DNA of 64,000 nucleotides, taken from Gari tellinella. Its lineage: Eukaryota > Mollusca > Bivalvia > Cardiida > Psammobiidae. Position numbers and translations under genes: made by a program. Within the stretch, counting starts at the first letter, position 1; every line of letters begins with the position of its first letter. The notes below the pieces were generated by a model that saw only the letters and a program-made list of their open reading frames with translations, was not told the DNA's origin and did not search any database. The stretch covers positions 45,347,786 through 45,411,785 of the forward strand of contig OV277862.1 in NCBI GenBank assembly GCA_922989275.2, written 5' to 3'. Positions 1 through 11,029 of this stretch are shown here, one piece after another.

Positions 1-339
1 GAAACATACAACCAAAAAGCAAAACACTTCGTTAATATACTCTATGCAAATAAATGGTTTGAACTTTGTTGTAAGTCCTATGTGTTGAACTTCTTTATAT
101 ATGGTAAAATCTCGTTATTACGACTGCTAAACTGTGTTAATTATTAAATTTGTACGATAGGTGAATGCTTAAAGCAAGGTTACAATTTAACAGAAAGTTC
201 CTTAATGTGTTTTCTCTTTTATTGTCTCCTTGCTTTTAGCGGTCACTAATCTTTTATACAATCACTTTGCCTTCGTTTTAGTGATCGCAATTTGAGAGAT
301 TTTACTGTGCCGTTCTCTTTATATGTACTTGTTGTATAG
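1..339. repeat. Decayed inverted-repeat element at the window start
   Basis: From about 100 to 309 the ends read GGTAAAATCTCGTTATTACGAC and, inverted, AGTAAAATCTCTC. They resemble the ends of the element at 30007-30214. The middle holds an AGCAAGG/CCTTGCT inverted pair. No coding potential is visible. This is probably an old non-autonomous DNA transposon of the TA-target type. Confidence 0.4.
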
Positions 340-965
340 TACGAACATATTCACCTGACGTTGAATTTTTGCATGAATGCATTAAAGTGAGATGACGCAG
401 TATAAATCAATACCGACTGCTATCCTTATACTGCCGGAAAGGTTCGATTAACTACGCGAATCTTGCTACAGTTGTGACCTTCAGTGGAATAACAATCCCA
501 CTTCGAGTGAGTTGGAAAATTTGAAGTTTTTCATAAAATACGATTCCATACTATACAAAACAGTACTATACTTAGTACCTAATGTATGCTTATAACAGTG
601 AAGATTACTTTCTTTCCCGTTTACCTCATTTACTTCTAAAATCTTTAACTTTTTAGTGGTTATTGGATTCTTCCATGCATATATATTGGATCAGTCCATT
701 TCTTAAATAGGGGTTCCTGATCTATATATTTTTTCAATTTCGTTCTGTTTTTATATTGAAATTCCTATCAGCAAACGGTGTATTTGTAGTCTATAATTGA
801 CTATTTAGCGTTGGTTTTGCAATGTTTTGCAAATAACGAACAGTGCAGCCCCTGATATGAGGGTTCAAGTAGGATGCCTCTGTTTAGGGTCGACGCCGTC
901 TGTATGAAACAACTTTACTCTTCAAAGCTACATTAGTTGTATACTATTCCAGAATAAACAGGGCT
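340..965. repeat. Dispersed ~170-bp repeat (second copy at 44313-44490), then unassigned DNA
   Basis: Bases 340-510 resemble 44313-44490 in the same orientation. Both contain CACCTGACGTTGAA, a GATGACGC-GTATAAATCAATA block, TACAGTTGTGA and CCCAGTGGA-like words with scattered differences. The second copy lies in the first intron of the minus-strand host gene. Neither has an open frame. From 511 to 965 I see only AT-rich DNA. Confidence 0.5.
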
Positions 966-967
966 TT

Positions 968-1440
968 CCCTTTCAGCGCCAAATGCATCGCGAGGTTTAA
1001 ACCCCGTCATCGCTATATTATCGTCTACTTCAATATTGTTGTCTTTAACATCGTTACAAAAGTAGATTAGATGTACAGTGGAGAATCTGTTATTCTTTCC
1101 CGTTTAAACGCAAACGTACGCAAACGCAAAACACTAAAACGTAGAAAAGAACAACTATTGGACAATTCTTATAATTCTTGTTTATCTTGGTGGCAAACAG
1201 TTAGGAGCCTGATCAGACGCCGGGTTACCCGGCGTCTGATCTGGCTCCAAACTGTTTGCACTGCAAATAATAGTTTTAGCGTAAACGCGTTTATTGGGAA
1301 AGAATAACAGATTCTCCACTGTAGTACGACTCAAGAAATATCAATACGAGTGTCAAACAGTTTGGATGCTGATTATATGATGCGTGACGGATCTGGATTT
1401 ATAATGTTCGCAATGACGACTTTAGGAGTGGTTACTACGG
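968..1440 (-). mobile_element. CCCTTTCAC-family (TTAA-type) element, split by a later TA-element insertion
   Basis: The left part carries CCCTTTCAGCGCCAAATGC and a TCGTCTACTTCAATATTGTTG block. The right part resumes with TCAATACGAGTGTCAAACAGTTTGG. Both match the layout of the complete copies at 1533-1780 and 31835-32080. The element at 1074-1323 interrupts it, so this family was in place first. The hairpin of this copy is badly decayed (about 1351-1410). Confidence 0.55.
1074..1323. mobile_element. Family A MITE (CAGTGGAGAATC ends, TA target)
   Basis: Perfect terminal inverted repeats of about 25 bp (CAGTGGAGAATCTGTTATTC and complement) are flanked by TA on both sides, which fits Tc1/mariner-type insertion. 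The centre (1193-1259) is the shared hairpin with a GACGCCGGGTTACCCGGCGTC tip. There is no transposase. A near-identical copy is at 48189-48438 and a truncated one at 59554-59697. Confidence 0.85.
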
Positions 1441-1532
1441 TGGTAAGGGGTAACTGTTTCTAAAAGAAAATGGACCCCCTGTTTAGCTTTCATTTTCCGC
1501 TGCATTGCCTACATCGACAGCACGTAAAAGTT

Positions 1533-1780
1533 TTGAACCCTTTCATGATAAAATGATTCGGGATATTTTTACCCGTTCACAGCTTTATTGTCGTCTGCTT
1601 CAGTATTGTTGTCTGCAAGACACGTTTCAAAGGTATATTTCAGGTTGTATGGCTTAAAAGATTTCGATTCGAGTGTCAAACAGTTGGGGTCCTGATCAGA
1701 TGCCGCGTGACGCGGCGTCTGATCAAGACCCAAACTGTTTGCAAACGCGCTTTATAGCGTCATTGAGAGTGAATGGGTTA
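1533..1780 (-). mobile_element. Family B MITE (TTAA-type, CCCTTTCAC ends) with shared hairpin
   Basis: The element runs from TTGAACCCTTTCATG to CATTGAGAGTGAATGGGTTAA, so the ends are TTAA-like plus CCCTTT, as in non-autonomous piggyBac relatives. Inside are the GTCGTCTGCTTCAGTATTGTTG block and the hairpin at 1677-1741 (tip GATGCCGCGTGACGCGGCGTC). Confidence 0.75.
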
Positions 1781-2614
1781 AATTATTTTGAAAAGCAGTT
1801 AATATTCGTATGTGAATATAGAATGTCACTAAATTTGAAGTTCAGAAATATGAGCAAAAGTGGGTGCCTGGGGTAATAGTTTTAGATCTACTCCTAAATA
1901 ATGAATGTAGATGTCATATATTATGTAAACGTATCCTATTTGTTCTTAACCATATCACTACTACATTAACCTGATGGCATGTGCTATTTCCAGAATTTAT
2001 ATCTTGATCAGACACAGAGTTAGTCAGTCTGTTTGACACATTTACGTTTTGACTTTTTTAAGTTTTATTCAGTTTGCCTAAAAATTAATTTTTAGAAAAA
2101 AAGTAGACGACAATTGTTTAAAGCAAAAAACGCCATGGCAGGAAATGGGTCAAGCGTGTTTAAACATATCTTTGATTAAGAGTTTATATTTCTATGTGAA
2201 TATTTCAATGTGAGACATATCAACTAGAGTGGTTGGGGTAATTATACCCCTGCATTATGAACGTAGATGCCCATATATGGTGTAAACGTATATAAATTTA
2301 TGATCAGGACTGTTGTTTGATTAGTACTTAGTCACCCCATTGAAAAAAATATATATGGTGGTAAATTATTCAAATTTGGTTTGGTTTCGTACTTGCTTTT
2401 GAAGCCAAATTTGATATATTTAGTCACCAATTTTCAGCCTTATACAAATATAGTTCCCATTGATCTACAACTGGCGATCTTTAGTGTGATGAACAAGACA
2501 TATGAGTGTAACAGAAATTACATAAACCAATTCTGTTGCAATTAGTTCAGGGTTCGGCCCTATTCTAAGCTAGACTGACTGGACTACTAATATTGTGAAC
2601 TTTTTAGACAAGTC
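1781..2614. other. Unassigned DNA with a decayed tandem duplication
   Basis: Two diverged units about 350 bp apart (around 1800-1960 and 2165-2310) share TATGTGAATAT, GGGGTAAT, ATGAA-GTAGATG and GTAAACGTAT words in the same order. No gene or RNA is visible. Confidence 0.35.
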
Positions 2615-2617
2615 CTG

Positions 2618-2851
2618 GGGCCCGTTTTACTAAACTACTTACGCAAAAAATTTTCGTAAGTCAAAATTTTAAATTTTAATTTATATTTTTTATTATCACT
2701 TGCTACAAACAGCAAATAGCCAGATAAGAGCTTTTAGCACGTCCTCTGATCCGGCTATTTGCTGTTTGCAAACGTTTATGATCGAAAAATAAGAGTTAAA
2801 CGATTTTGACTTACGCAAAAATTTTGCGCAAGTTGTTTAGTAAAACGGCCC
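2618..2851. mobile_element. GGGCCCG-family MITE with internal hairpin
   Basis: The ends are GGGCCCGTTTTACTAAAC and its complement, with nested TTACGCAAAA inverted repeats. The internal hairpin (about 2706-2768) pairs CAAACAGCAAATAGCC with GGCTATTTGCTGTTTG. The right terminus has lost one G, and the flanking triplets CTG and CAG no longer match, so this is an older copy than those at 18939 and 63383. Confidence 0.8.
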
Positions 2852-2878
2852 CAGATACCGCGCAACACTCATATTTAT

Positions 2879-3244
2879 TAGTGTTTCATAATCGGCTGAT
2901 TTTCATAATCGATCATCAGATATAATCGGACAGACCACTTCGATTAATCATCGATTATACAATCGAAATGAGATATCTAAATTTTTAGTATAAATATAGT
3001 AATGAAAATGTTAAAATTGACAATAAAAAAATCAGAATTTTTTATTATCATTTCAATTGCATCTGAAGATAAATATACACTAAAATGTAGTAAAATGAGT
3101 TCATACATTTTATATCAGAAACAATATCTAGCTGGTTTACATAGAATATAATGATTTTTTTTATTTTGATTTTATAATCGATTAGCTATCGAAAGAGCAC
3201 TTTCGATCAATCATTGGAAATAATCGATCATCGTTTAAACACTA
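2879..3244. mobile_element. Candidate MITE with TAGTGTTT...AAACACTA ends
   Basis: TAGTGTTTCATAATCG at the left is mirrored by CGATCATCGTTTAAACACTA at the right. Sub-terminal ATCGATTA-like repeats occur on both sides. About 365 bp, AT-rich, no coding potential. The short ends suggest a hAT-like element, but no clear 8-bp target duplication is visible. Confidence 0.5.
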
Positions 3245-3316
3245 ACATTTATGGGGTTTAAAGTACAATGCTTAGATTCTGAACTTTGAAAATAAAACGT
3301 CCGACATGTTTGCGAG

Positions 3317-3654
3317 TACAGCGTTCCCTCTCTACAACGACACCCGTTGGGAGACAGAAAGTGTGTGCGTTGTTCGGCAAGAGTCGTTATAGGGAGGAAC
3401 ATTTGCTTACATTTTCACAAAGCGTGACGCGGCGTCTGATCTGGATTCGAGCTGTTTGTCACTCCCCATTAAGTGTTTTTCTGACAAAATGTTCATTATA
3501 TCACTTTGAGAAAAACAGCAGACGACATGTCTAAGCAAACAATATTGCAACTTTAAAAGTTAAACATAATTGTCCTGTTTTGGGAACTGCGACAAGATTC
3601 GTTGTAAGGAGGGAGTCGTTGTTAGGAGGGCCGTTGTAGAGAGGGAGCACGGTA
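3317..3654 (-). mobile_element. Family E MITE (CAGTGCTCCCTC ends, TA target)
   Basis: It starts TACAGCGTTCCCTCTCTACAACG and ends GTTGTAGAGAGGGAGCACGGTA. The end is a series of CTCCCT-TACAACGAC half-repeats. Only the right arm of the shared hairpin survives (about 3424-3459). It also holds the AGCAGACGAC word. Other copies are at 20070, 25362, 28894, 29419, 36161 and 59927. Confidence 0.75.
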
Positions 3655-4392
3655 GATGTAATTATGGCATTGAATGTATTTCAGTGTAAAATGGACGTTT
3701 CACTCTCGCTTACGTCGAGCATGTTGAGCCGTATTCTTCACACATCGAATTCTTCTCATACAAATATGTCACACATGTGTGGAGAATTCGTTCTGACTTT
3801 CAATCCCCCCCCCCACCGTGTATTCTTCACATGTCGAAAAAACAAAAATAAACGAATGTCAAAATCCTCACACTTTCCAAAAAGCTTTTTGCCAACCAGA
3901 TGGATAAGAGGACATATTAGGTTTGTTTCACTTGGTAGGCCTTATATTTCACAGGTTGACAAAACATATGTAGTAGACTTCCTGTTTAAATTGGGTCATA
4001 AGGTAAAAGGTCAAGGTCACACGGGGTAGAAGTGTTCAATTTTTCAACACTCGATATAATTAATTATATATACATAAAACAGATAAATAGCATAGTAATA
4101 ATAGCACTTTGGTGACCATTTCATTTACTCGATTCCGTCGTATCGGATATTATTCGGTCCGTCTGTACGCTGCATTTTAAGAACTTTATAATGTATAGAC
4201 CGGTTTCTGTGTCACCAGCTGAAGGCAAAGATGACAAATTGGGGTCGGTCACTGTTCCGTAGTCTATCTGTCCGATCGTCCGACTGTCACGGATTTGATT
4301 TGTACTCTAACGCCTGTTCTACAGAAGCTTTTAAGGTGACATTTTATTTAAAGAGTTTGATGAGTAGACGTGTACTGCAAACAAGGTTCATA
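3655..4392. other. Nothing recognisable
   Basis: About 740 bp with a C9 run near 3808, an AGGTCAAGGTCAC word near 4007-4020 and a 121-codon open frame (3664-4029). The frame has no recognisable domain and a low-complexity start, so I do not call it a gene. Confidence 0.3.
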
Positions 4393-4398
4393 AATCTT

Positions 4399-4652
4399 CA
4401 GGGCTGCCATTTCTCCGGATTTTTCCTAAATATCCGGATTTTTTCCAAGTACATGGTAGCTAAAGCAGGCTGAAAGTAAAGCAGAATGCGCCTTAAGGCG
4501 CATTCTGCTTTACTTACAGCCTGCTTTAAGTAGTTGCATGTCAACAAAGCAAGAAAAAGGCTATGGGACAATGGTACGATTCGTAAAATCGCACTTGAAA
4601 AATGCAATTTTGGAAATCTTAGGATTTTTCATGTCAACTTATGGCAGCCCTG
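4399..4652. mobile_element. Family D MITE (CAGGGCTGCCAT ends, 6-bp target duplication)
   Basis: Terminal inverted repeats CAGGGCTGCCAT/ATGGCAGCCCTG are flanked by a perfect 6-bp duplication, AATCTT at 4393-4398 and 4653-4658. The core (about 4461-4531) is an almost perfect hairpin, AAAGCAGGCTGAAAGTAAAG with tip GCGCCTTAAGGCGC. That hairpin is otherwise found in the TTAA-type family C elements at 23834, 24161 and 26005. Confidence 0.8.
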
Positions 4653-4658
4653 AATCTT

Positions 4659-5635
4659 GTGTCAACACCGCGCGAGTTATGCCCGCTTTCTACACCTTTT
4701 CCGGCAGAATTCTGTCATTCCGAAGCTTTTGAAATTAGATTTCATTAATTGAAAGAGATTGATGTGTAAAAGTGCTTTGTATAATTATCATAACTCCTGC
4801 ATCAATACGGTGAGTGTAATTCCTTCTTGCCTATACCCCGGGTGTTACTGTTGTTTTTCAGATGAATTTGCATTTATGTAACAGTTTGGTGAGAGGAAGT
4901 GTCTTGCACATGGTTCATAACTCTTGCATCAATTCCATGAGAGTAATTCCCTTTTTCTACAGTTTCTTTTCTGGCAGATAAATTCTGCTGTACTGAAGCT
5001 GTATTTTTAGTTTGGCTATAACTCTTGTTCGACTGATCAATGCTTGTTGGCAGTTTTCCGAAGAACACGCTTCTAGTTATATATAAATCAGAACACGTAA
5101 CAATCACAACACTGTGCACAACTCAGGTCTATACAGCACAAAGACCAATAGCACAGTTAACTTTGAACTTGTTGATTTTCAAGATATAAGTATTGGGGCG
5201 GTGTTACAGGTGACAATGTGGAGTATAGGGTGTCCTGTTTTCTACAGGATTATAGAACAATTTGGAATATTTCTTACTATAAAATGAAAACGTTTCGATG
5301 TAGACTAAAATCCGTAGCTCAACGGACACGGTCACAGTGCACGTTTGAACTATACTCAGTCAAAAAAGAAAGTACCTACTTTTGTATTCTAAATTATCAG
5401 CGTCTCATTCATAAGCTGTATTCAATTTTTGTTTTATAGAAATAGGCAGACGACAATAAATCATTGTTGCTAAATAACTGGCATATTGTATTGAAAATAA
5501 AAGGTCTATAACTCTTTTTCCAGAAAACAAACAGTATTTTTGCATAGAAATGTTTTCCATGAAAGAAAATCAATAGTGCCTATATTCAGCAGCTAGAACT
5601 TAGACTGTCATTTATTTCAATATTCAAGGCGTTAT
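4659..5635. other. Nothing recognisable
   Basis: AT-rich DNA with weak internal repeats (ATAACTC-TGCATCAAT near 4790 and 4917) and a solitary GCAGACGACAAT word near 5446. I can support no gene, RNA or transposon boundary here. Confidence 0.3.
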
Positions 5636-7700
5636 TATGACTCACTCATGTCGAGCCGTCTGCTTCCGCCGACATCCTCGGGTAGACATGGACCTCCAAA
5701 CTTCTTTGTCTATCATACACTTTGCAACTTCCTCGGTGTTAATCATTCTGGTGTCCTCCAAAAGACCGTCTACGTATGTCTTTCTTTGCCCACCCCTACT
5801 ACGTGTTCCCTGTCTTGGCTGCCATAATACAAGGTGGCTAGTTGGAAGTTCTGGATGCCTGTAGCAGTGTCCAGCAAACTTCAATCTTCTTTGCCTTATT
5901 TTCTCTGAGAGTTTTGGGAGGTTTCCATATAGCTCCTTGTTTGTTAGATGGTCTCTCCAGCTGATCTGATGAACCACGCGCAGCATCTTGGTATATGTGC
6001 CGTCAATGCTTTTAGTCAGTTTTGCAGTCATGGTCCATGCCTCACAGCCGTAGATGAGAACTGACTCAACTGTAGCCAGGAATAGCTTCACTTTTAGTTT
6101 GCGGTCTAGATTTGAGGTCCATACTGCCCTCATCTGGTTGAGCACTCTCCAAGCTATTGCCTTTCGAATCTTGAAGTCTTGTCAGAGGATTTGACCCAGG
6201 AACCTAGGTATTTGAAGTATTCCGCTTCTTTCAGAGCTACGCCGCTGATGGTTGTTAATGGATGATTAGATTCCATATTGAATGTCAGGTATTCAGTTTT
6301 CTTTGGGTTGAGGCGTAGTCCTACTCTCTCACATTCTACTTCAACTCTACCTAAGAGTTTCTGAGCTTGGTCCATTCCATCTGAAAGCAGGGCTATATCA
6401 TCTGCAAAATCGAGATCTGTTATCATTGTTGGACCGACCCTTCTGCTTTTTCTAGGTGTAATTGTAAACCCTAGTTCTTCTTCTTTCCCTTTGATAGCTT
6501 GTCTCAGTGCATAATCTAGTACAATTATGAAGAGGTAGGGAGCTAGTGTGTCTCCCTGAAGTACTCCGGCCAACAGTTCAAATTCGTCCGTGTCTCCATC
6601 TTGGGTAACAACTCTGGCTCTTGTGTTACAGTACATTGTCATGACTGCTCGGACAATTATCTCTGGAATCCCATATGCTGATAGTATCTTCTTCATTTTT
6701 GTTCGATGAATCGTATCAAATGCTTTTCTGAAGTCGATAAATGTTATTGCAGCAGTTAGATTGTTTTGTTGGATGCCCTCAATAAGTCTTCTAAGGGCAA
6801 GGATTTATCCGACCGTCGTTCTTCCTTGTCTGAAGCCATTCTGGTTGAAGCGGATGAGGTCATCTAAGGCTGGCCGAATCCTTTTGAGCAGCATACGGTT
6901 GAAGAGCTTTGCAATATTTGAGCTTAGGCTTATACCACGATAGTTGTTTGTGTCAGTTAGGTTTCCGGATTTCTGTACTGGGATGATATTCAGCAGTGAC
7001 CACTGTTTTGGTTTTTCGTTGTTTATCAAGACACGATTGCAGAGATCAAGAATCATGTCATCTAGATCACAGCACTTTATTACTTCGGGTGGGATTTCAT
7101 CTGGCCCACAGCTTTTGCCTAGTTTAATCGACTTCTTTGCATTTGTATACTCTGCCTTGCTGAATGGTCCTACATTTATATCAAGTTCGGGTTGAACAGG
7201 AGGTATGGCTTCATCTTCATGATCTATATCCGGTGCGCTGCCGAGCAATGTGCTGAAGTGCGTAAACCATGTTGATAATCTTTCTTCCTCTGTTTCCCCT
7301 TGGATCTGACCTGCCTTTGTAGTCTTGCGGCCTGTAATGTCGTTTATAAGCTTCCATGACTCACTGTATGCTCTTTCCATGTATGCCTCCTCTACTTGTT
7401 TTATTCTTGCCTCAATATCCTTCTCCTGTAGTCTATCATAGAGTTGGTATAGCTGAACCTTTGCTCTTGTCAGTTCTTCAACATTGTCTGGAGTGTAGCT
7501 GGATGTTACATGCTGATATGCTGAATCTACATTATCTCTAGCTCGACAGACCTCAGGCTGATTAGATATATAGGCCTTCTTCACTTTCTTTCTGATGGGT
7601 ATTACCTTTTCGCCTCCTCATTTGCTTGTATAAAACGTTCATATCGTACAGTTGGATCTTCGTCGACTGAAAGTGCCTGAAATCTATTTCTAACCTCCAA
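5636..7700 (-). pseudogene. 5'-truncated RTE-like LINE ORF2 (reverse transcriptase), inactivated
   Basis: Read on the minus strand from about 7690 down to 5642, the translation gives the region before the RT, then RT motifs in order: CGPDEIPPEVIKC, NYRGISLSS, NQNGFRQGRTTVG, FIDFRKAFDTIHR, GVLQGDTLAPYLF, DLDFADDIALLSD and YLGSWVKSSD. A C-terminal part with LIYGCEAWTMT and RRLKFAGHCYRHPE follows. These are the hallmarks of the RTE-like LINE group. The endonuclease is absent, as expected of 5' truncation during insertion. Visible lesions are a frameshift near 7608-7612, an in-frame stop at 6805-6807 (probably CAA to TAA) and a one-base loss near 6180. It is a dead copy, and its 3' untranslated tail is very short. 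RTE clade membership is inferred from motif style. Confidence 0.85.
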
Positions 7701-7994
7701 AATTAAGACTAGAAAGTCTGATAATATCAAATTACCTACCTTTGATTTAAAATAAGAATGAACTTTAAGTGTTTCACTGTCGTTAAATGTGTCGTTTAAT
7801 CTGAATGTTTACTGGGATACATTGGTGAATATATAAACCTTTAAAATCCAAAACAAAACTGGAGCTGATATGGTACTTTAAAAGATAGGGAGCTTTAAAA
7901 TTTACTTAATGTAAAGTCAATGTAAAAACAGGGGTACTTTCTTTTTTGGCTGAGTTTATATTAATTTTAAAGTATCGTAATTGGGTTGAGTATG

Positions 7995-8275
7995 TATCCT
8001 TACAGCAGCGATCGTCGCTGTTCTCCTAACAAGACTATTATGTCCATCCTTTTCACAGCTGCAATGTCGTCTGCTTAAAATTGTCGTCTACCGTTTTTCT
8101 CAGCGTCACATATTAGACATTTTTATAGACAAAAAGACAATGACGAGTAACAAACAGCTTGAATCCAGATCAGACGTAGCTGAAGGGATTGAAGCTGAAG
8201 GGACTGAAGCAAATGTAGGTCAGTTTCTCTCCTTATAACAACTCCCTCCGAATGTTCACGCACGTAACCATTGTC
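7995..8275 (+). mobile_element. Family E MITE, decayed copy
   Basis: The end is damaged. The interior is typical: CTGCAATGTCGTCTGCTTAAAATTG, GACGAGTAACAAACAGCTTG and CTCCTTATAACAACTCCCTCCG. The hairpin keeps only its left arm (about 8152-8181), which runs into a short GCTGAAGGGATTGAA duplication. Confidence 0.55.
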
Positions 8276-8350
8276 TTCCTTTGGATGTTGATGCCACTTA
8301 GATTTTTAGAATTCGCCAAAATATTCAAGACCTTATATTAGTGTTTTCTT

Positions 8351-8790
8351 CTGACCTGTCAGAGCTATTTTTAGATTGGAACATTCTAAAACTTTAAAAG
8401 GGATGAGTTTTCTCTACAGCCAGTTAGAGATACAGATAGCTGTAATTTTGTGCGTAATGTACAGTAGAAGATACATTATTATTTCCCGATTAAACGCAAT
8501 GCAATAAACAAAGGAAATTTACTATTAGAAATTTTAACTATATTTTTAATCTGAGTAGCAAACAGGTTTGAGCCTAATCAGACGCCGGGTAACCCGGCGT
8601 CTGATCAGGCTCAAACCTGTTTGCAATGGAAATAATAGTTTTAGTATATAATTGCGTTCATTGGGAAAAAATAAGATATCACTAAAGTAAGCGCAAGTAG
8701 GAAAGTGTACGATTACATAGTCGATGTTACCTTGCTTACCTATTTACCATTATTAACTATTCTGTTCTAAAAATAACTCTGACAGGTCAG
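8351..8790. mobile_element. Composite MITE: CTGACCTGTCAGAG ends around a family A-like core
   Basis: The outer inverted repeats are CTGACCTGTCAGAGCTATTT and AAATAACTCTGACAGGTCAG. Nested inside (about 8459-8693) is a diverged family A element, with ACAGTAGAAGATAC at the left and TATCACTAAAGTA at the right. Inside that is the hairpin at 8558-8624 (GGTTTGAGCCT arms, GACGCCGGGTAACCCGGCGTC tip). The same three-layer arrangement recurs at 60458-60910, so the composite moves as one unit. Confidence 0.75.
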
Positions 8791-9049
8791 AAAAATCGAA
8801 CAATAATTTTCTGCAATTTAATGTATAGTGTATGTGTATCGTTTTGTTTCTCTTCGTCGGGAAATAATAACGTCTTCGGGACAGTATAAAATAAACAGCA
8901 GATCTATTGTAGCTTATCTATGATTTTCATCATTTATATAATACATGTATAGCCCCTTCACTGCAATGACGTCATCAATTTTAAAACAATTGCCGTCTGC
9001 CTTTATTCCTTAAATTCAAAACTTAGATATTTTTTTATTTAAGTAATAT

Positions 9050-9430
9050 TGAAATGAGTGTCAAACAGTTTGGATCCTGATCAGACGCCGCGGTATGCGG
9101 CGTCTGATCAGAATCCAAACTGTTTGCAAATAAATAGTGTACTCGGAGTAAGGCATTGCACAGATTTATTACATTAACAAAGAATGCTAGTTCAATTAAA
9201 TAAGCTTTTGCCTTAGGATACTGGCGCTGTAGTAGTTGATATCGTTTTATATTTGATATTTCCATTATTTAAATGAGTTTCAAACGCGGCGTCTGATCAG
9301 GATCCAAACTGTTTGCAAATAACTAATGTACTCGGGGTAAGGCAATGCAGGGATTTATTACATTAACAAAGAATGCTAGTTCAATTAGATAAGCTTTTGC
9401 CTCAGGATACTGGCGCTGGCGCTCTTGAAT
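9050..9430. repeat. Two tandem ~220-bp units, each with a shared hairpin (one collapsed)
   Basis: Unit 1 starts near 9057 and unit 2 near 9275. Both read GAGTxTCAAAC...CTGTTTGCAAATAA and continue through GGATTTATTACATTAAC and GCTAGTTCAATTA. Unit 1 has a complete hairpin (9062-9126). Unit 2 keeps CAAAC followed directly by the right arm CGCGGCGTCTGATCAGGATC, so its left arm has been deleted. Confidence 0.7.
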
Positions 9431-9914
9431 ATTATTTTATCACATATTCCTGTTATTAAAACGTGAAGCTCAACCAGAATATTTATTTTGTTTTGAAACT
9501 TATACAATTCAGCACATTCTTATTGATTGTACTGATTTGGCCTAATTTCGAAATAGGTCCTTTCTGGCAGATTCCTTTTGGGAATTGTTTGAATTTGTAG
9601 ATTTAGAGCGCTTTGCATTTTAAAAGCCATTCATTTATATTATACACTTTAAACTATTTACCCTTTTAAAATGATATTTTGATTATAATATCAATTTTGT
9701 TTTATCTTGATTTTGTTCTCTCTTCCGTTGATCGGGAGTGACATGGACGTAAGCTAATAGTTGATATCGTTTTATATTTGATATTCACATTATTTATTCG
9801 GCTCTAAATGACCTTTTTGTGTCGATGGGCCGTAAACCACCATTAATAAATTCTTTCATTCATTCTGTCGAATTATTGTTTCACATGGTGTACCTTCAAC
9901 ATTTATGAAACATG
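9431..9914. other. Nothing recognisable
   Basis: AT-rich DNA. Around 9755 it repeats the TAGTTGATATCGTTTTATATTTG word of 9235-9260, which suggests a further partial duplication of the preceding tandem unit. No gene is visible. Confidence 0.3.
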
Positions 9915-10090
9915 TACAGTGCTCCCTTCCTACAACGGCCCTCCGAACAACGATTCCCTGCTAACAACCATGCTTGCCGCTGTTCCCCATACAAATAAAG
10001 TATGTCTAATCTTTTCAATGTTTCAGTATCGTCTGCTTAGAATTGCCGTTTGTCCTTTTTTCTAAAAGGTACACGTCTGATCTTGGTTCG
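9915..10090 (+). mobile_element. Family E MITE, left half only
   Basis: It begins TACAGTGCTCCCTTCCTACAACG and proceeds through GAACAACGATTCCCTGCTAAC and ATCGTCTGCTTAGAATTG, then breaks off before the hairpin. The right half is missing. Confidence 0.65.
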
Positions 10091-10885
10091 GAATAAACGT
10101 TAAATTAATGTAAACAATGTAACCACCAGGTTATAAATACGTCTATCACACAATTATTTTAACACAAACCTTTAGTTGTACCGAATCAGAACAAATGTCT
10201 GCCAGTCACAGACAAGCCTCTTCTGTTTTCAAGTTCGATTGGTCCGTGAATTGTGAGCGTTAATCTGCCCGATCGCCGCCAACGCGTGCTGAGTTTGCAC
10301 AAATTGGCTGAATAAGTGCATTATATACAGTTAAAATGTCATTGTTTTTAACTGGATCGATTGTAAAAAACTATAGGTAATAGGAATGTGTCCCGGTGTT
10401 GGCTAAAACAGTGTTCACTTTGCAAATTAGGTCGGTTTACTGCAGTGTCACTGTTCTGCGTCTTGCATTACGCATGTACTGTTTCTTTCAAAGCTAGTGA
10501 TATTTATAACATAACAGACGGCGTGAGCGTTGAATAACATCCGTTGTTTAAATGTCATATATAACTAGTTATATAACTATACAAATGAGGTACGCCACGA
10601 CGTCGTTTACCTGTGACGTCATTAAAATGCGTTCTATGTGCGTTCGATTTCCAACGTCTTCATTCCATCATTGAGATTCAATTTATAGATTTTTGGTGTA
10701 ATTAATCAATATTAGATCTACATGAAAGTGTTTATTAATACATATAACAACATGCACATTATTCTAGTAAACGGGGTTAATTTGGAACAACTTTTTCCTG
10801 TATAGATCTACTTATATCGCGCTTAGCATTCACTTGACCTCAAAGGCTGCGATAAATAACATTTCTAGGTTTTGTTATAAAAAGA
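10091..10885. other. Nothing recognisable
   Basis: About 800 bp of unique-looking DNA with no long open frame, RNA-like fold or terminal repeats that I can support. Confidence 0.3.
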
Positions 10886-11029
10886 ATATTACATTCGTGT
10901 TAATAATTTATTGGATTTATCAAACTCGTCGTTTTAGAAAACGATAAAAACTCGGCAAAGCCTCGTTTTTATCGTTTTCTAAAAGACTCGTTTAATAAAT
11001 CCAATAAGTTATCAACACTCATGTAATAT
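10886..11029. mobile_element. 144-bp palindromic MITE
   Basis: Nearly the whole element is an inverted repeat. ATATTACATTCGTGTTAATAA pairs with TTATCAACACTCATGTAATAT, TTATTGGATTTAT with ATAAATCCAATAA, and TTTTAGAAAACGATAAAAAC with its complement around a short CGGCAAAGCC tip. There is no coding capacity and the sequence is unrelated to the CAAACAG hairpin. Confidence 0.65.

Noticed and set aside
3664..4029. 121-codon open frame as a gene
   Set aside because: No domain, no splice signals that fit, low-complexity start and no neighbouring support.
6761..7195. Plus-strand frames over 6.7-7.5 kb
   Set aside because: They are antisense to the minus-strand LINE reverse transcriptase.
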